Part shown: piece after piece, positions 1-11,899 of the stretch
Numbering within the stretch: position 1 is the stretch's first letter
How the letters are laid out: each line of letters begins with the position of its first letter
Source: Trachythela sp. YZ-2020
Taxonomy: Eukaryota; Cnidaria; Anthozoa; Malacalcyonacea; Clavulariidae
Length of the DNA stretch: 64,000 bases
Assembly: GCA_016169945.1 (NCBI GenBank)
Contig: JADLSH010000164.1
Coordinates: 1,364,001 to 1,428,000, forward strand
Reading direction: 5' to 3'
Position numbers and translations under genes: made by a program
The notes under the pieces: model-generated
Database searches by the model: none
Told to the model about the DNA's origin: nothing
The model's input: only the letters and a program-made list of their open reading frames with translations

Positions 1-183
1 CAATTGACAAGTGCATTACCCGAGAGGTTGGCAAACTGGCAGTTGGTCAAACTACTCGTTGGCGAAACAACCAGATATCGGTTAAACATTAACTTTCAAA
101 CTAATTATGTTGTGGAAAACCATAGATGTTCCACTCACCAAAATAAAAAAATATGTCCATCTGCCCTCTCTTAATGTTATAAG

Positions 184-679
184 TCAGACTAAACTGTTTC
201 TCCTCTGACACCAGAACTCTACCCTACTTCCACTCTTCCTGCCTCTTAATTCCTTCCTAAAATAATTCTCTGTCAAATCTGCAGTGGCTATTGCCGATAG
301 CGTTGACAAAAACATAATGGTAGTTGCCATGTCGCTAAAGGCAATAACCACTGCTTTGCTGTTCCTCTCCACCACACAAGAGGGCCTGCTGAATCCCAGT
401 TTGTCCACCAGGGGCACCAAAACGTTGAAAATTTCCACTGGTATATCCCTGTGGATGATACCAGTGAAAGGTTGCCGTATACGACGCCTCCCGCTGAGAC
501 GTCGGTGGATAGCTTGCAGCCAAATTCCTGACTCGCGAATAAATAACTTCCGCGGGAAGATCGCCCTCATCCTCTCTCCCATCAACTCCCTCATTTTCCA
601 TACTTTCCTCTTCACTCACGTTGTTTGACCCTTCAAAAATAACTTCAATAACCTGCTCTACATTCAAAGCTTCTGCCAT
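184..679 (-). pseudogene. Unidentified broken coding fragment, possibly a transposase N-terminus
   Basis: A minus-strand reading frame opens at an ATG at 679 (MAEALNVEQVIEV...) and is rich in Glu and Asp over its first 50 residues. Near 540-560 the plausible reading moves to a second minus frame that stays open to 184 (segments such as IFNVLVPLVDKLGF). The acidic start is the kind seen at the N-terminus of several DNA-transposon proteins, but I see no catalytic motif and do not recognise the family. The frame change suggests a decayed copy. The assignment to a mobile element is inference from the surroundings. Confidence 0.3.
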
Positions 680-793
680 TTTGAAATTTACTAATATATT
701 CATGCGCACGACCGAAATTATTTTTGCAGACCACAACATATAGTCATATGAAATATGTATCTTGGGTTTTAAAATAGCACACCATCGCGTCAT

Positions 794-3120
794 ATCCCAA
801 CTGGTCTAACAAGTGCAATTATATTATTTACATACTATAGTATAGTGCGTTTTTAATTCGTTTAACCATAAGATTCAAAACCCAATACTACTATAATACT
901 ATCTAGGTCTTAGTGGTTGCCATTGCCTGTGGAAGTGGTGCATGATAAGAGTGTTTTAAACTTAGTGGTCAATGCCAATGGCCATTTCTATGTATGAATC
1001 TATGCCTATGGCATAGCTGGTATATTTCTTTACTATTTATCTCGTACAAAGTTATGCATGGTATAATTATTCTTTAAATTCACAAATTGCGTGCTTTAGT
1101 TGAAATTATGGCTGGAGGCGATAAATAGCTGCATATTAAAAGTGCATTCCCAACAGCGCCAAAAATACTTTTTCGCCACCCCAATCTGTGATAAGAATTT
1201 AATCCAATAACCTTTTAAGTGCAAAAATTAGCCAGGTAGTCAACACCTAAAACCTTATCAGCTCTAAAACTAAAAACACCATTAATACAGCTTTTCAACC
1301 AAAATCCAAATTTATATTTCATGAAACACTGGTTCACACCAATCCTTGTTACATGTCTTTTCAATTTTTTTACGACTCGCGATGTTATATTGACGATTTT
1401 GACATTACAAGTTGTATATATCTTATGTACTAAATGTGAATCGAATATATTCAATAGAAAGGTTTCTTATGTAAGAATATCATTAGTAGCACTGGAAAAT
1501 GGTTTTAGAATTGGGTATTGCCATTCAGCCCTTGCCATTTATCATTATATCTGATGATTCTGACAATACATAACTTGTCTTGCTGGAGCGAATATTTTCT
1601 ATTTGTCAACGTGTCAAATTTGATTGAACTTACAATATATATATTGAAGATCAAATCCCACTGTTTAATATATTTATATATATTTGTTATATAAATTCAA
1701 AGCATGATATTTTCAAAACGTATACTCAAGGAGTCATATCACTCGAAGGAAACAAAACAAAAAATAAGAACAGAAATTGAACTGGAACATTTTAGAACCT
1801 TATATTCTATTTTAATACAATTTGTAAAGATTGTGTTACCTCGCTTAGAAATAAAAGAATCATAATAAAACATATATTTGGCTCTATTATATATTTAAGA
1901 TGAATAGACCTTAACGGGAGGGCAGAGATGGACTGGCTGCTCTGACAGTCCCAAACGATCTGGGCTTGGAGGGGGTTGCCGCATTTCTCTCCCCTTCCTC
2001 AAATTGATTTATCTTATCTTTTATTTAAGGATACTTTTATTCCAATAAAATGGCTTTTCAGGGGCGAATCAAGGCATTTGGTGTAGGTGGGGGAGAAATT
2101 TGTGCGTTCTAAGCGGTGGAATATCTCCGAAATTTTGAAAATAGCAGATAATCATTGAGTTATCAGTAAGTGTTTGTAGCACTGAAATAGTTTGATATGA
2201 TTTTCCCAATTGCTGTTAATAAGCATACACACTCTTTTAAAACTTTCCCCTCGGACCTTTATTAAAATACTCAATTGCAAAATATATATAAATACATTAA
2301 AACAATGTTGGCATTACTACAGTTACTCTAACTGTTTTCTTGGATAATAATCAACATTGAATAGTGGGGGTAAGATGGGGGGGAGTCACATCGGGATGAT
2401 ATCACAAAAGTTGGTCCGATAATTGGCAGTGATGCAAATGTGTGGTGCAGGATTGTAGTTTAAATGGCCTTTTTGAAATAATACAATAAAGGCGTTTGTG
2501 AGCTATATGCATGCGCTCTTGGTGTTTATGCTAAGAATACCGCTAGGGTTCATTTCAATTGGCCTAAAGGGCCTTACAAGCAAGGGGTGCACCAGGCTTT
2601 AGCCCAGTGAGCTCTACTGGTCAGTCCGCCTCTCTCAGTGGGATGCCAACATAGTTTACTGGAGGGACCGACATGGTGACTTGCCAACCCTGGATAGTTT
2701 ATATGTTGAACGAGGGCTTAGATTATTTTATTACTGAAACTTAATAGTGTAGTAACTCTAATAATTGTATTTCAACTATTTTTATATGCATACATGCAAA
2801 GGTGATCCAATGACCCAAGTGTTATGTCATTAGCCTTCTATACACTACATAATACATTTCATGTGTGTCTTTGATTTTTGGGATTACAATGATGAAAATA
2901 ATTACCTAGTAAGCATTATTTGGAGAGCGGTCATATTGTGCATCATGAGGGGAGAGGCGGGGCTGGTTTGGGTGAGGTATTGAGCCATGCCCATGCTAAC
3001 TATATTTTTAAGGAGGACATGGAAACATTTTTTATAGCAAGGAAGGGTCACCAAACACAAAAATCCTACAAATATTGCACTTATAGACTATAGGGAGTTT
3101 GCCGGCAATTTTCAGCAGAA
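794..3120. other. Non-coding stretch, no recognisable feature
   Basis: AT-rich sequence with only short frames, such as overlapping opposite-strand frames near 1215-1554 that look like chance. No splice-supported coding sequence, clear inverted repeat or tandem array was found here. Confidence 0.5.
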
Positions 3121-3726
3121 TGTGTAATAATAATATTTATTATTTCTATAGAGCAAAATACATGCATGTACTTATGATTTAATGCGCTTTACCATACTAT
3201 TAAGATATATTCTAAGAAACAAACTAATTGAACTACTAAAATAAAAATAAATATATATATAAAATACTGCAACTGTTCATATGCTAATCTGAATAAGTGA
3301 GTTTTAAAAATGATGTAAAATTTGAAAAATTGTTCTCGGACCTAAGGCAAAAGAATTCCATAGAGCTGGTGCAGCCGCAGCGAATTCTCTATCTCCTGTG
3401 GTTTTATTTGTTCTTTCCTTAGGGGGTCCAAGTAAACAATTATCGTTTCAGCATAAATCATACTGTGACTGCATGTCTTTTAATAGTTATGAAATCTATG
3501 ATATATTCCGTAGCCTTGTAGAGCACTTTACTGGAAGCCAGTGTAACCAGTATATGATATGACAGAAGCATGGGGTGTTCGACACCAGCCTAGCTGGAAG
3601 CCAGTGTAACCAGTATAAGATATGACAGAAGCATGGGGTGTTCGACACCAGCCTATCTGCAGCGTTTTGAAGAGAGTTTCTTGGAGGTTCTATACCTTTA
3701 TCAATTCTATATCTTAGCAAGACTGC
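3120..3726 (-). mobile_element. CR1/L2-like LINE, 3' end of ORF2 and tail
   Basis: Read on the minus strand, 3720-3496 encodes the last part of a LINE ORF2: LQNAADRLVSNTP followed by LHWLP, which matches the LQNAAARL...LHWLPV signature near the C-terminus of CR1/L2-type reverse transcriptases. Further down, near 3415-3350 in another frame, GDREFAAAAPALWNS matches the usual C-terminal APxLWNSLP motif. The sequence then ends in a GCGC-containing 3' region and an ATT-rich tail near 3120-3140, as these elements do. The copy is 5' truncated and frameshifted. It contains a tandem duplication of about 63 bp. Confidence 0.7.
3528..3655. repeat. 63 bp tandem duplication inside the LINE
   Basis: The segment beginning ctggaagccagtgtaacc occurs twice in a row, 63 bp apart, differing at only a few bases (tatatgat against tataagat). 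Because 63 is a multiple of three, the translated LINE fragment carries a repeated 21-residue block. Confidence 0.85.
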
Positions 3727-3926
3727 TACCTTTCACATATTCGTTTTGAACAGTTATGCTAAATTTCCAATGCCTGGAATGCCACTGGGCGAGTCTTATT
3801 TCTTTATTTAATTATGAATATATATGACCTGTGTTATCAAGAGTCAAAACACTGCAGCCAAAAAGTGTTTTTGAGAATCAATATTTTCCAAGAAAGAAAT
3901 ACATTATGATAACTGTATAGTGCTAA

Positions 3927-4239
3927 CAACCTCGTTCCCAGGGCTTTCTAGGTGTGTTAAGCCCAGGGTTAGGGTTTGGGTTAGGTGTCTCTTTCGCTGC
4001 CATATCGAAATATAGTTGTGAAAATATGCTCCTTGTTCGATACAATGCTTTTATTATGATAAATTATTCGCTACGATATTTGCATAATATAGTGTAACCA
4101 ATCACGTTCCAGAAGCGATCAGCCAATCACTATTCAGAAACGACCAGCCCGGACCAGGGCTTTCTACTCTCCCTCCCCTCCCCTAACCCTGGGCCTAACC
4201 ACGGCCTAATAAGCCTAGAAAGCCCTGAGAACGAGGTTG
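3927..4239. mobile_element. MITE with 9 bp TSD, 26 bp TIR
   Basis: The ends are inverted repeats: CAACCTCGTTCCCAGGGCTT at the left and its complement, with one change (CTCAGGG), at the right, about 26 bp in all. The element is flanked by a perfect 9 bp target-site duplication TAGTGCTAA (3918-3926 and 4240-4248). Length is 313 bp with no coding capacity. TSDs of 9 bp are typical of MULEs and also reported for AcademH, so the mobilising transposase cannot be named from the ends alone. The interior has telomere-like TTAGGG-related strings near each end. Confidence 0.85.
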
Positions 4240-4314
4240 TAGTGCTAATTCAATATTTTTGTCTGTCTCCAAGGAGGGTTATGATCTCCGTTGCAAAAAG
4301 ATTAGGCCGGAGTA

Positions 4315-5243
4315 CAGGGTGTCCCCCAAAAAAGTAAACCCTTTGAAATTGAAATTAGCATTGCTGTCAAACACCCTATTGTATTCAATTCACACATGGG
4401 TATAATTAAGAAAAACTTGAACTGTGTGTTAAGAAAGGATTCAGAAGCTTTTTGTCTTCGTTTGAGGCCTGTTTTACCTGTCAAATTGCCATCCACAAAG
4501 ATATTTCATATTAAACTTGACAACATTACCAGAAATATGGGACATTTTGTGACTGCATTTGCTCAGCGGGTATTCACTTCATATTAATAGCATTCTAAGC
4601 AATTCTAGGAGTTTTCCTACGGTAGACGGCTTGTGAAGCCGTAACTTCCCAATGTTCCCACCAAAATGTTCGCAAGAACCTAGTCGTTTTGAATCTGTGA
4701 ATATATTTTAACATTGCGCTCGGCAAAACAGCGTTAAGACGCTTCAAACACCGGGCGCAGGCTTATTACTATGGATTATACTGTGTATTAATGCATCGAA
4801 ATGGCAATGAAAAATACATCGATCTCGGGAAGTACCTAGAGAGTGGGCAAATACTTGCGATTTTGGTTTACAAACATTGCTTATTCATGTTGTTATTATT
4901 ATCGATCTCCGCAACCATGAAATATTTAAACAAAGTAGGTGAAAATTTGATATTTATATCAACTCCTATATAGTTTATAGTAATATTTGGTCGCCATATT
5001 AGGGCAATATACGCTTGTCCGTCGCCATCTTGTCCCATATTTCTGGTAATGAGTTAAATTTAAACGGAAATTTGACATGTAAAACAGGCCTCAAACGAAG
5101 ACAAAAAGCTTCTGAATCCTTTCTTAACACACAGTTCAAATTTTTCTTAATTATACCCATGTGTGAATTGAATACAATAGGTTGTTTGACAACAATGCTA
5201 ATTTCAATTTCCGAAAGGGTTTACTTTTTTTTGGGACACCCTG
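4315..5243. mobile_element. Foldback/MITE with ~220 bp TIRs, mariner-like ends
   Basis: The ends CAGGGTGTCCC...GGGACACCCTG are flanked by TA on both sides (4313-4314 and 5244-5245), as for Tc1/mariner-type insertions. The arms are long: roughly 4315-4552 pairs with roughly 5024-5243, with scattered mismatches. The interior (4553-5023) has no coding sequence. The short frames in each arm (near 4302-4496 minus and 5015-5248 plus) are the same DNA read in inverted copies, not genes. Confidence 0.85.
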
Positions 5244-5551
5244 TATAAGAGAAAATGAATGTACATGAGGGAGTTATTATTATTTAAACATATTTGCCCA
5301 CGGTAGCCTTTCAGTTTTATGTTTTTCAAAGGGCCGTGCTTGTATAATTACAATTCCATATCAATAACATGCATTCAAAATACTAAACTATATAAAAAAT
5401 ATAAAAAATTAAGTCACTCAACGCTCATTATATAAAGTGATATTAACAAACATATGACAAGCCAACAACGTGTTTCCCGTAGAAATAAATTTTGCATGAG
5501 TAAACTGTGTGTGAGCATCCGCACCTTTACTCAATCCCCAACGTTTAAGAC

Positions 5552-5800
5552 CAGGACCCGGTTGTATGAAGGCCGTTTAGCTTAAACGGTGGACAAGGCA
5601 AAATTAAAAAAAAAAGCACTTTCACACTTTTTGTGAATGATTGAACTTAAATCTTATGCACCTAATATGTAGTTGCAAACATAATTGTTCTATTCAAGAT
5701 GAAATATTTTAGCTTGGTTGCTTGATGAATGTATAGACTTGATAGATATTTTCGATTTATCCACCAGATACGCTAAACGGGCTTCGTACAACCGGCCCCC
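5552..5800. mobile_element. MITE with ~30 bp TIR
   Basis: The left end reads CCGGTTGTATGAAGGCCGTT and the right end is its near-complement (AACGGGCTTCGTACAACCGG), giving TIRs of about 28-30 bp with two or three mismatches around a 190 bp A-rich interior. No TSD is obvious. Confidence 0.7.
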
Positions 5801-6113
5801 AATATTTCAGATAAAATTCAGAATTCCTTAGAAATTCCTTAAAAAATATAATTCCTCAAACAATTCCTTAAAATAGTAAAAAAGGTCGAAATTTCCTTAG
5901 TTTAAGGAAATTTCCTTAAAAGTGAGAACCCTGTAAGTGTCCCTATCTATGCTTGTGATTGTGAGAAAATCTCAAGTGTGTGTCTCAAGCAGAATGCGCG
6001 AGACTTGGAAGGTGTTTTAGTGAATGCATTGCTTGTTCCTAACTAATCCGTGTGTTTAACTTCCTCTCACATTCTAGCCAATGGAAATCGATGTGTCCAT
6101 ATGGCTGCACATA

Positions 6114-7770
6114 TTAAAGTGCACCTCATTTTGTTTGGCTTTATCAAATCTTGGCATCATTTCTAGTATATCCGTGAAAATTTTTTTTAATTTGGCCAAA
6201 TCGTTAGATTTTTATGGCGTTTTGAACTTAGCTTTCGATGGACCTTGGCCGTCGTATTTTCTAACAAAAAGAGCCTGGGTCTAGCCCATTTTCTGACGTC
6301 ACGCAAGGGAGTCGGCATTTAGCTTTGATCGGCTTGTATTCAGTTCGCCATTTCGGCTTTGCTTGCCTTGAATCAATCGAAGTTTACACTGTTTTTTTCT
6401 GGCTATCATGTCTAACCATGAACAGACTAGCACACAGGATATATATAATTGCTATATATGGATAGAATCAGCTTTAGAAGAGCTATCTAACAATATGCCG
6501 CATTAAGCTATATCTGTAAGACTGTATTATTTAGTTCGAGTACGTTGAAAATCCAACTTCGCACGCGTGTAGGCATCTAAAACTACAACTTGTTTACACG
6601 ATATAGGTCACTGCTATATATATACAAAAAAATCGCCTTTTTCTGGGCTATCTTTTGGTATGAAGCATGAGAATATATCTTGATTATTGACTTCAGGCAC
6701 GTCAAAAAAGTTTACCCCTACTACAGCACAATTAGTACACACGATATATGTTTCATACATCACAGATATATGTAAACTACATACGTTTCATACATCTAAA
6801 ATGCGTAGATCGAAAGCTCTGTTCAAGAGAAACATTTTACGTACAGTTTCGTGCTTGTAGGTCTGATATTGGCTGAGTTATGTCACTTATGAAGCGATAT
6901 CCAAATGGAATATTACTCACACGTCTTTCACAGCGCCAATGTCACCGCGGCGCGAAATGAACTTAGTAAAATATATTTAAAGCTATTTTGTTGATAAACA
7001 CATGTTTTATGCATGGGTAGAAAGCTGTAAGCATGACGAACACACTCATAGTTGTTTCAAGGTTGTAGATTCAATATTTACAAAGTTATACAGGCAAATA
7101 GATCGGTTGTATATCTCTTTAAACCGGTATCCGTTCTTTAAAGTCCTGCACTTGAAAGCTGAAAACATACAAAATTTGTAGTAATGTTTGAATGGAAATA
7201 CACAAGCTATATAGACATATCATACATGAAAATAAAGCTCTCTTCATGACGGGATAGCGACTGGTTATTTCAAGTTCGTAGTTCATTATTTATGAGGTAT
7301 TCGCCCACAGGCAAAGTGTACTAAAATTCAACGGCACTAAACTTCTAAAAATACATAATCCCGGGGAAGCATACATCGATTTTCGTGCACATTTTCTTGA
7401 GAACTACACACGTTCTACGCATGTAAGATGCATATATCGAAACCTCTGATCAAGAGAAACATTTTAGGTACAGTTTCGTGCTTGTAGGTCTGATATATCA
7501 TATGTAGATGGCCGACAGTATACAGGGAATTTGCATGTGGGCCGAAAGTTTATTTTGACGAGTCCCTTGCGTGACGTCACGAAATTTACTCGCTCCAGAC
7601 TCCTCGTAACGACGGACAAGGTCCACCAAAAAGTGCCTTTTTGCCAACTTTAAACTGCCATAAAAATCGAACGATTTGACCAAATAAATTAAAATTTCCA
7701 CGGATACATTAGAAATGATGCCAAGATTTGATATAGCCAAAAAAAAATTTTGGGGTGAGGTGCACTTTAA
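6114..7770. mobile_element. Non-autonomous DNA transposon, TTAA-flanked, ~200 bp TIRs
   Basis: Starts TTAAAGTGCACCTCA and ends TGAGGTGCACTTTAA. The arms (about 6114-6310 and 7550-7770) remain similar, with mismatches, through conserved blocks such as tgacgtcacgcaaggga. If TTAA is the duplicated target, the TIR proper begins AGTGCACCTCA, which would fit a piggyBac- or Kolobok-type insertion. TTAA is palindromic, so this is suggestive only. The interior contains diverged direct repeats of about 95-100 bp (near 6778-6873 and 7405-7500) and no gene. Confidence 0.75.
6778..7500 (+). repeat. Diverged direct repeats inside the TTAA-flanked element
   Basis: The blocks near 6778-6873 and 7405-7500 share the string tcaagagaaacattttacgt (second copy: ...taggt) and continue with cagtttcgtgcttgtaggtc. 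Weaker related blocks near 7010-7090 and 7220-7300 suggest an irregular array of roughly 200 bp units. Confidence 0.6.
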
Positions 7771-8936
7771 TGTATCTTACCAAAATTTTGTTTGTCCCCT
7801 TTGTTTGTTACCTCTGATTAGAACAGCATCTCTGCTAGTGTTTAAAGAAGCTATTTCCTAAATTTTAATATGTCCAGTAGCTGTGGAATGGAATTGTCAG
7901 AGGTTTGTACCAATGAATTTTACTGAACAATACTTTGCATCCCAGTAGTTTGCATTTCAAAGAAAGCGTATGATGTTCGATCTCTATTTTGTTTCTTTTA
8001 GGAAGAGAAAATGTGTTAGATGTTTTTTGCAAAGGATGGGAAAACGTACTACGGAGAAAATCTAGACTGTTTGGCGATTTTACCCTTAAAGTTATTGGGG
8101 ATATGAAACTGGCAGAGGAAAAGTAGGTGTGGTACGCCAACTGGCAGCGAGGAAAATTCAACCAGGTATGTCACATGGCAAAATTGTTGTACAGGTCCGG
8201 TGCAAAGCGTGCATCACTTGTCAATCTATGACTAAACTATTCAGCATATTTACTATCTGGTATCATTTTCTTTAACAGTCTATGGTTTAAAGTCAAAACA
8301 AATATCCGATAAACTTTGCTGGGGTGTGTTGTGTCGATGCTTTTTACCTATAATAATTTGCGCAATAATAAATTGTATATATGTTTTATGTTATCATATG
8401 TGTATAAAACACTAGTTGCTTTGTATGATAAAACCGAAGAATAAAGTTTTACCTGATGCATTGCTTGCTCTAAAAACCACCCTGTGAAACTCGAGACTAT
8501 AATTGCTAATAATATAATTGACAGAGAGAAATCACAGGAAATTGCCTGACAAATTGACGTATACAATCTCAATATAGTTAGCAGTATTGGCGTGTCAATC
8601 GCTACTATAGTTAGTGCTGCATAGAATTGTCTCGTTCTTTAATAATCCCCTCGTTTTCCATGACACCTTTAATTCGTGAATAGGAATATCCCAGACATTC
8701 TCAGGACCAACGTAGGAGAGGTTGTGCTCGTACTCTGGACACATTGTGTGGTTTATTCTGTTGTCTAACCGGCAGAAGACATTTTTTATCAACTTCTAAA
8801 GTAATACAATTCATTGGCTATACACGATTACGTTTGTCTGCGTGTCAAAACAGACGAACGTCATTCGCTGTTACAATATATAATCTTTTTAAAGTGTTTA
8901 TGAAACGAAATTTTGTTTTTTAAATCCTTGTTTTTT

Positions 8937-9601
8937 ATTGCATCGATCAATTGAAAGTACCTTCAAAATAATGAAGAATGGCTCTTACAGTTTATTCACA
9001 TCTCCTCTCATTCCCAAGTTATCACACTTTTTGTATTTTGAGTTATGATGTCACTGGTTTTACTTGAGGTGGTAGAAAATGAGGAAAGTCTGATATCTCA
9101 GAAGTATTGCAGCTAGACAAACATTTTGGATCGTATTTATGGTTGTCATGTCAACACACTAGTTACCAGATCCCTCTCTATCTATTTAAATAATGTATAT
9201 TTTAGCCCATTTCCTAAGAACGTTTATTTTAATAAAATAGTTTATACGTATCAAAACGCCAATACAAACAATGACAATAAGTGGGAATCGAAAAAAATTA
9301 TTTTTAGTTGGTTGCAAGCAAATAGAAGAGAGGGGACTAGGGACTATTGTGTTTCCATGACAACCATGTATACATACCAAGATGTTTGTCTGGATGCACT
9401 TGCTAATTGTACCAAATTTCATTTTATTTCGTTGAATAGCCTCTGAGATATCAGACTTTTGTCTTCTTACACCACCTCAAGTAAAACCAGTGACATCATA
9501 ACTTAAATACAAAAATTGTGAAAACTTGGGAATGAGTTGAGATATGATTAAACTGTAATGGCCATTCATTATTTTGAAGATACTTTCAACTGATGCAATT
9601 T
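8937..9601. mobile_element. Foldback element, ~220 bp arms
   Basis: The left arm (about 8937-9160) and right arm (about 9340-9601) are inverted copies. Paired blocks include gtgatgtcac-type sequence, ccacctcaagtaaaaccagt with its complement, and ggttgtcatg with its complement close to the centre. The outer ends are ATTGCATC... and ...GATGCAAT. The overlapping frames at 9126-9446 (plus) and 9186-9422 (minus) lie on this hairpin and are not treated as genes. I could not fix a TSD. Confidence 0.75.
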
Positions 9602-9911
9602 CAACTGCGTTAATATATGTGGAATATCTGCTCTACTCAATTTGCATGGAAATACAAAAATATATATGGAATACCAATCCGGTATTTCTTTAAAAATTTC
9701 TAGAAAATTTCTAAACATATCATTAGAACCCCAGATATTTGTGTACATAATAATATCTTTAGTTCTTTTGAATAGCATTACCTATTGCAGAGCGGAAAAG
9801 GAAATAGTTTAGTTTTTGCTTGTGTCTTCCTATACCTCTAGTGTGCTCTTTTCTTTATGGGTATAAGTAAGTGCTACATGCTGCTGTAGTAAATGATACT
9901 GATCCAGTACT

Positions 9912-10181
9912 TTGTTACAGATTTACTTTGTTAGGTTTGTCGTATTAAGTATAAATTGTTTTGGGTCAAAACAACATTTTGTCGATCCGCTGCGTGAAGC
10001 ATATGGTGGAGGAACATTCCTGCTTGGGCCAGAAGTGACAGGAACGACTGTCCTGTTGTATGTACATTATTTAAATGATGACTTAGCAAAGATGGAAAGA
10101 AAACATGTCATTCTTGAACCAACGTTCTTGGGATACCAGAAAAACAAATACTGGCTTCTTTCAAATAAGGTACTAATATAG
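9912..10181 (+). CDS. Unrecognised open frame, possible exon
   Basis: An 89-residue frame containing the segment GGGTFLLGPEVTGTTVLLYV. It is preceded by a possible 3' splice site (ttacag near 9916-9921) and followed by a possible GT donor near the AAG at 10168-10170. I do not recognise the sequence and it has no obvious domain. It lies just upstream of a LINE, so it may be a decayed element or a lost exon. Confidence 0.25.
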   Translation: MLQIYFVRFVVLSINCFGSKQHFVDPLREAYGGGTFLLGPEVTGTTVLLYVHYLNDDLAKMERKHVILEPTFLGYQKNKYWLLSNKVLI

Positions 10182-10257
10182 AGAAAAACAATATTCTCTC
10201 GAGCTAGCTTACTACCTTAAAAGTATGAAAGGAAAATGTAGAAGATATTGGCTGCAG

Positions 10258-10335
10258 GCTTTTAAAAGCCTTAAAATATGTCTGTTAAAAGCCTTAAAAT
10301 ATTGGCGATAAAAGCCTTAAAATATGTCTCTAAAA
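10258..10335. repeat. Short tandem repeat, ~25 bp unit, 3 copies
   Basis: The unit taaaagccttaaaatat, followed by gtctg, tggcga or gtctct, is repeated three times. The last copy overlaps the first ATG of the LINE ORF1 at 10324, so the array may be part of that element's 5' region. Confidence 0.8.
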
Positions 10336-11102
10336 AAGGAGAATGACAGCCTTAAGAATCAAATTGATGCTCTTTCCAAGGATTTTGATCGGCTACAGAG
10401 CAAACTACAACGAAATGAAGCTCAAGCTGAAAATGATCAAGGCGGAAGGATAAACGCGGAGACTCAAAATAATCTAGAGTTTTATAGCAAGTCCTATGAT
10501 GACCTGATCAGTTCTCAAAAGAAATCTACTGATGAGCTTCAGCAGTTTAAAAAACGATTGGATATCCTTTCCGACAAAGTAGAAAATATTTCAGCAGCCA
10601 TAGAAGAAAGCCAGCAATAAAGCTACCGCTATAATGTGAAATTAATGGGAATACCGGATAACAACTCAAGCGAATCTGCTTCTGAAACAACGAATTTGTG
10701 CCTGAAGCTTTTTCAGAAATTGGGAGTCGAAATTACACAGAATGACATCGATATCACACATTGTGTCCCTTCAAGAAGTGCAAGTTTGTTAGAAGGATCG
10801 TTAAAAATGAAATTATTAAAGCTCGTAAAAACATATGTAAAGTTACACCCACTGATATTGGGCTACAAGGTCAAGACCAAATGGCAGAAGCTAAGATCTT
10901 CGACCACCTAACACCCGGTGTGCAGAAGTTACTGGCAGAAGCGAGGAAATTCCAGCTTCAACATGGCCTTAGATTCTGTTGGGTTAAAAACTTTAAAGTC
11001 TATCTGCAAGAGACGGAGAGTTCTCGTCCATTATTAATCAAAAGTCCTAGCGATCTGGAGAACCTTTGTATACAGGAAGGATCTATCTCTCCTGGGAGCT
11101 AA
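10324..11102 (+). pseudogene. LINE ORF1-like protein (coiled coil plus RNA-binding region), broken
   Basis: Residues 1-98 form a heptad-rich coiled coil (MSLKKENDSLKNQIDAL...). After an in-frame TAA at 10618 the same frame continues with YNVKLMGIPD...ETTNLCLKLFQKLG, which resembles the RRM-like core of ORF1 proteins of L1- and CR1-type elements. A frameshift near 10775-10790 moves the reading to the third frame, where RRIVKNEIIKARK and then HLTPGVQKLLAEARK follow, as expected for the ORF1 C-terminal part. The product would trimerise and bind element RNA. This copy is inactive: one stop and one frameshift. Confidence 0.75.
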
Positions 11103-11295
11103 GTATATGACAATTACAAACAGTTATATGTTATTTCTTTAATGTCTTGTTCACCCGATGATATTAACTTACAAAGTTTTCTACCATTCTATCATTTGGA
11201 TGACATTTTGTATAAATTAGCTCTATATGAGTTCAATCATGGTACATTGATGTAAATCGTTTTGAATCGTTATTATTTAATCCCATAGATCAGAT

Positions 11296-11882
11296 TTGAA
11301 AAATAATCTCCAATATAAAATATGCTCTGAGTGTACTTACTCAAATCCTGATATAATTGAGTCATTATTTATTGAGATAAACGTCCCTCAAGGGAAAAAT
11401 ATTGTAGTCCGTATAATATACAGGCCGCCTAACCAAAATACGGCAGTTTTTATTGACGAACTAAATGACATTCTTATTAACATCACCAAGGGGAATAAGC
11501 TTTGTTACATCATGGGTGATTTTAATTTAGACTTGCTCCGGTACAATGATAACGTGCCCATACAAGAATTTGTTGATCGCCTATTCTTGTATTCCTTTTA
11601 TCCACTTATTTCGCAACCAACACGTATTACCTCTCACACAGCTACCCTGATTGATAATATATTCACTAACCAACTTTCTGATAACGTTTTTAATGGCATT
11701 GTCCTAAATTACCTTTCCTATCATTTACCAATCTTTGCATGTTTTCATAAAGAACTTAATCCATATTGTCAGCAAAAGACATTTAGACGGTCCTTTTTAA
11801 CAAACACAATATCAATACGTTTCGCGAACGCCTCTCTGAGATGAACTTGAGACTCTCTGAGACTGCAATAAATGAGAAATTA
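11296..11882 (+). pseudogene. LINE ORF2 endonuclease (APE/EEP) domain, truncated
   Basis: The translated frame holds the second half of an apurinic-type endonuclease domain: IIYRPPNQN, MGDFNLDLL (catalytic Asp and Asn present), QPTRITSHTATLIDNIFTN, then LSYHLPIF. Active enzymes have SDH at this last position, and the Asp is replaced by Tyr here. The N-terminal half of the domain and the whole reverse transcriptase are missing. A one-base shift near 11810 moves the expected NTFRERLSEMN into another frame. The sequence stops being LINE-like at about 11882, where the minus-strand DIRS element begins. It belongs with the ORF1 at 10324. Confidence 0.85.
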
Positions 11883-11899
11883 TAACTGCCAGTTGTGTG

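Noticed and set aside
3960..4200. Interstitial telomere (TTAGGG-like strings)
   Set aside because: The strings are few, degenerate and on opposite strands inside a well-bounded MITE, so they are part of that element.
9126..9446. Overlapping 106-aa and 78-aa frames on opposite strands
   Set aside because: They lie on the two arms and centre of a foldback element and have no domain; open frame is due to inverted symmetry and low complexity.
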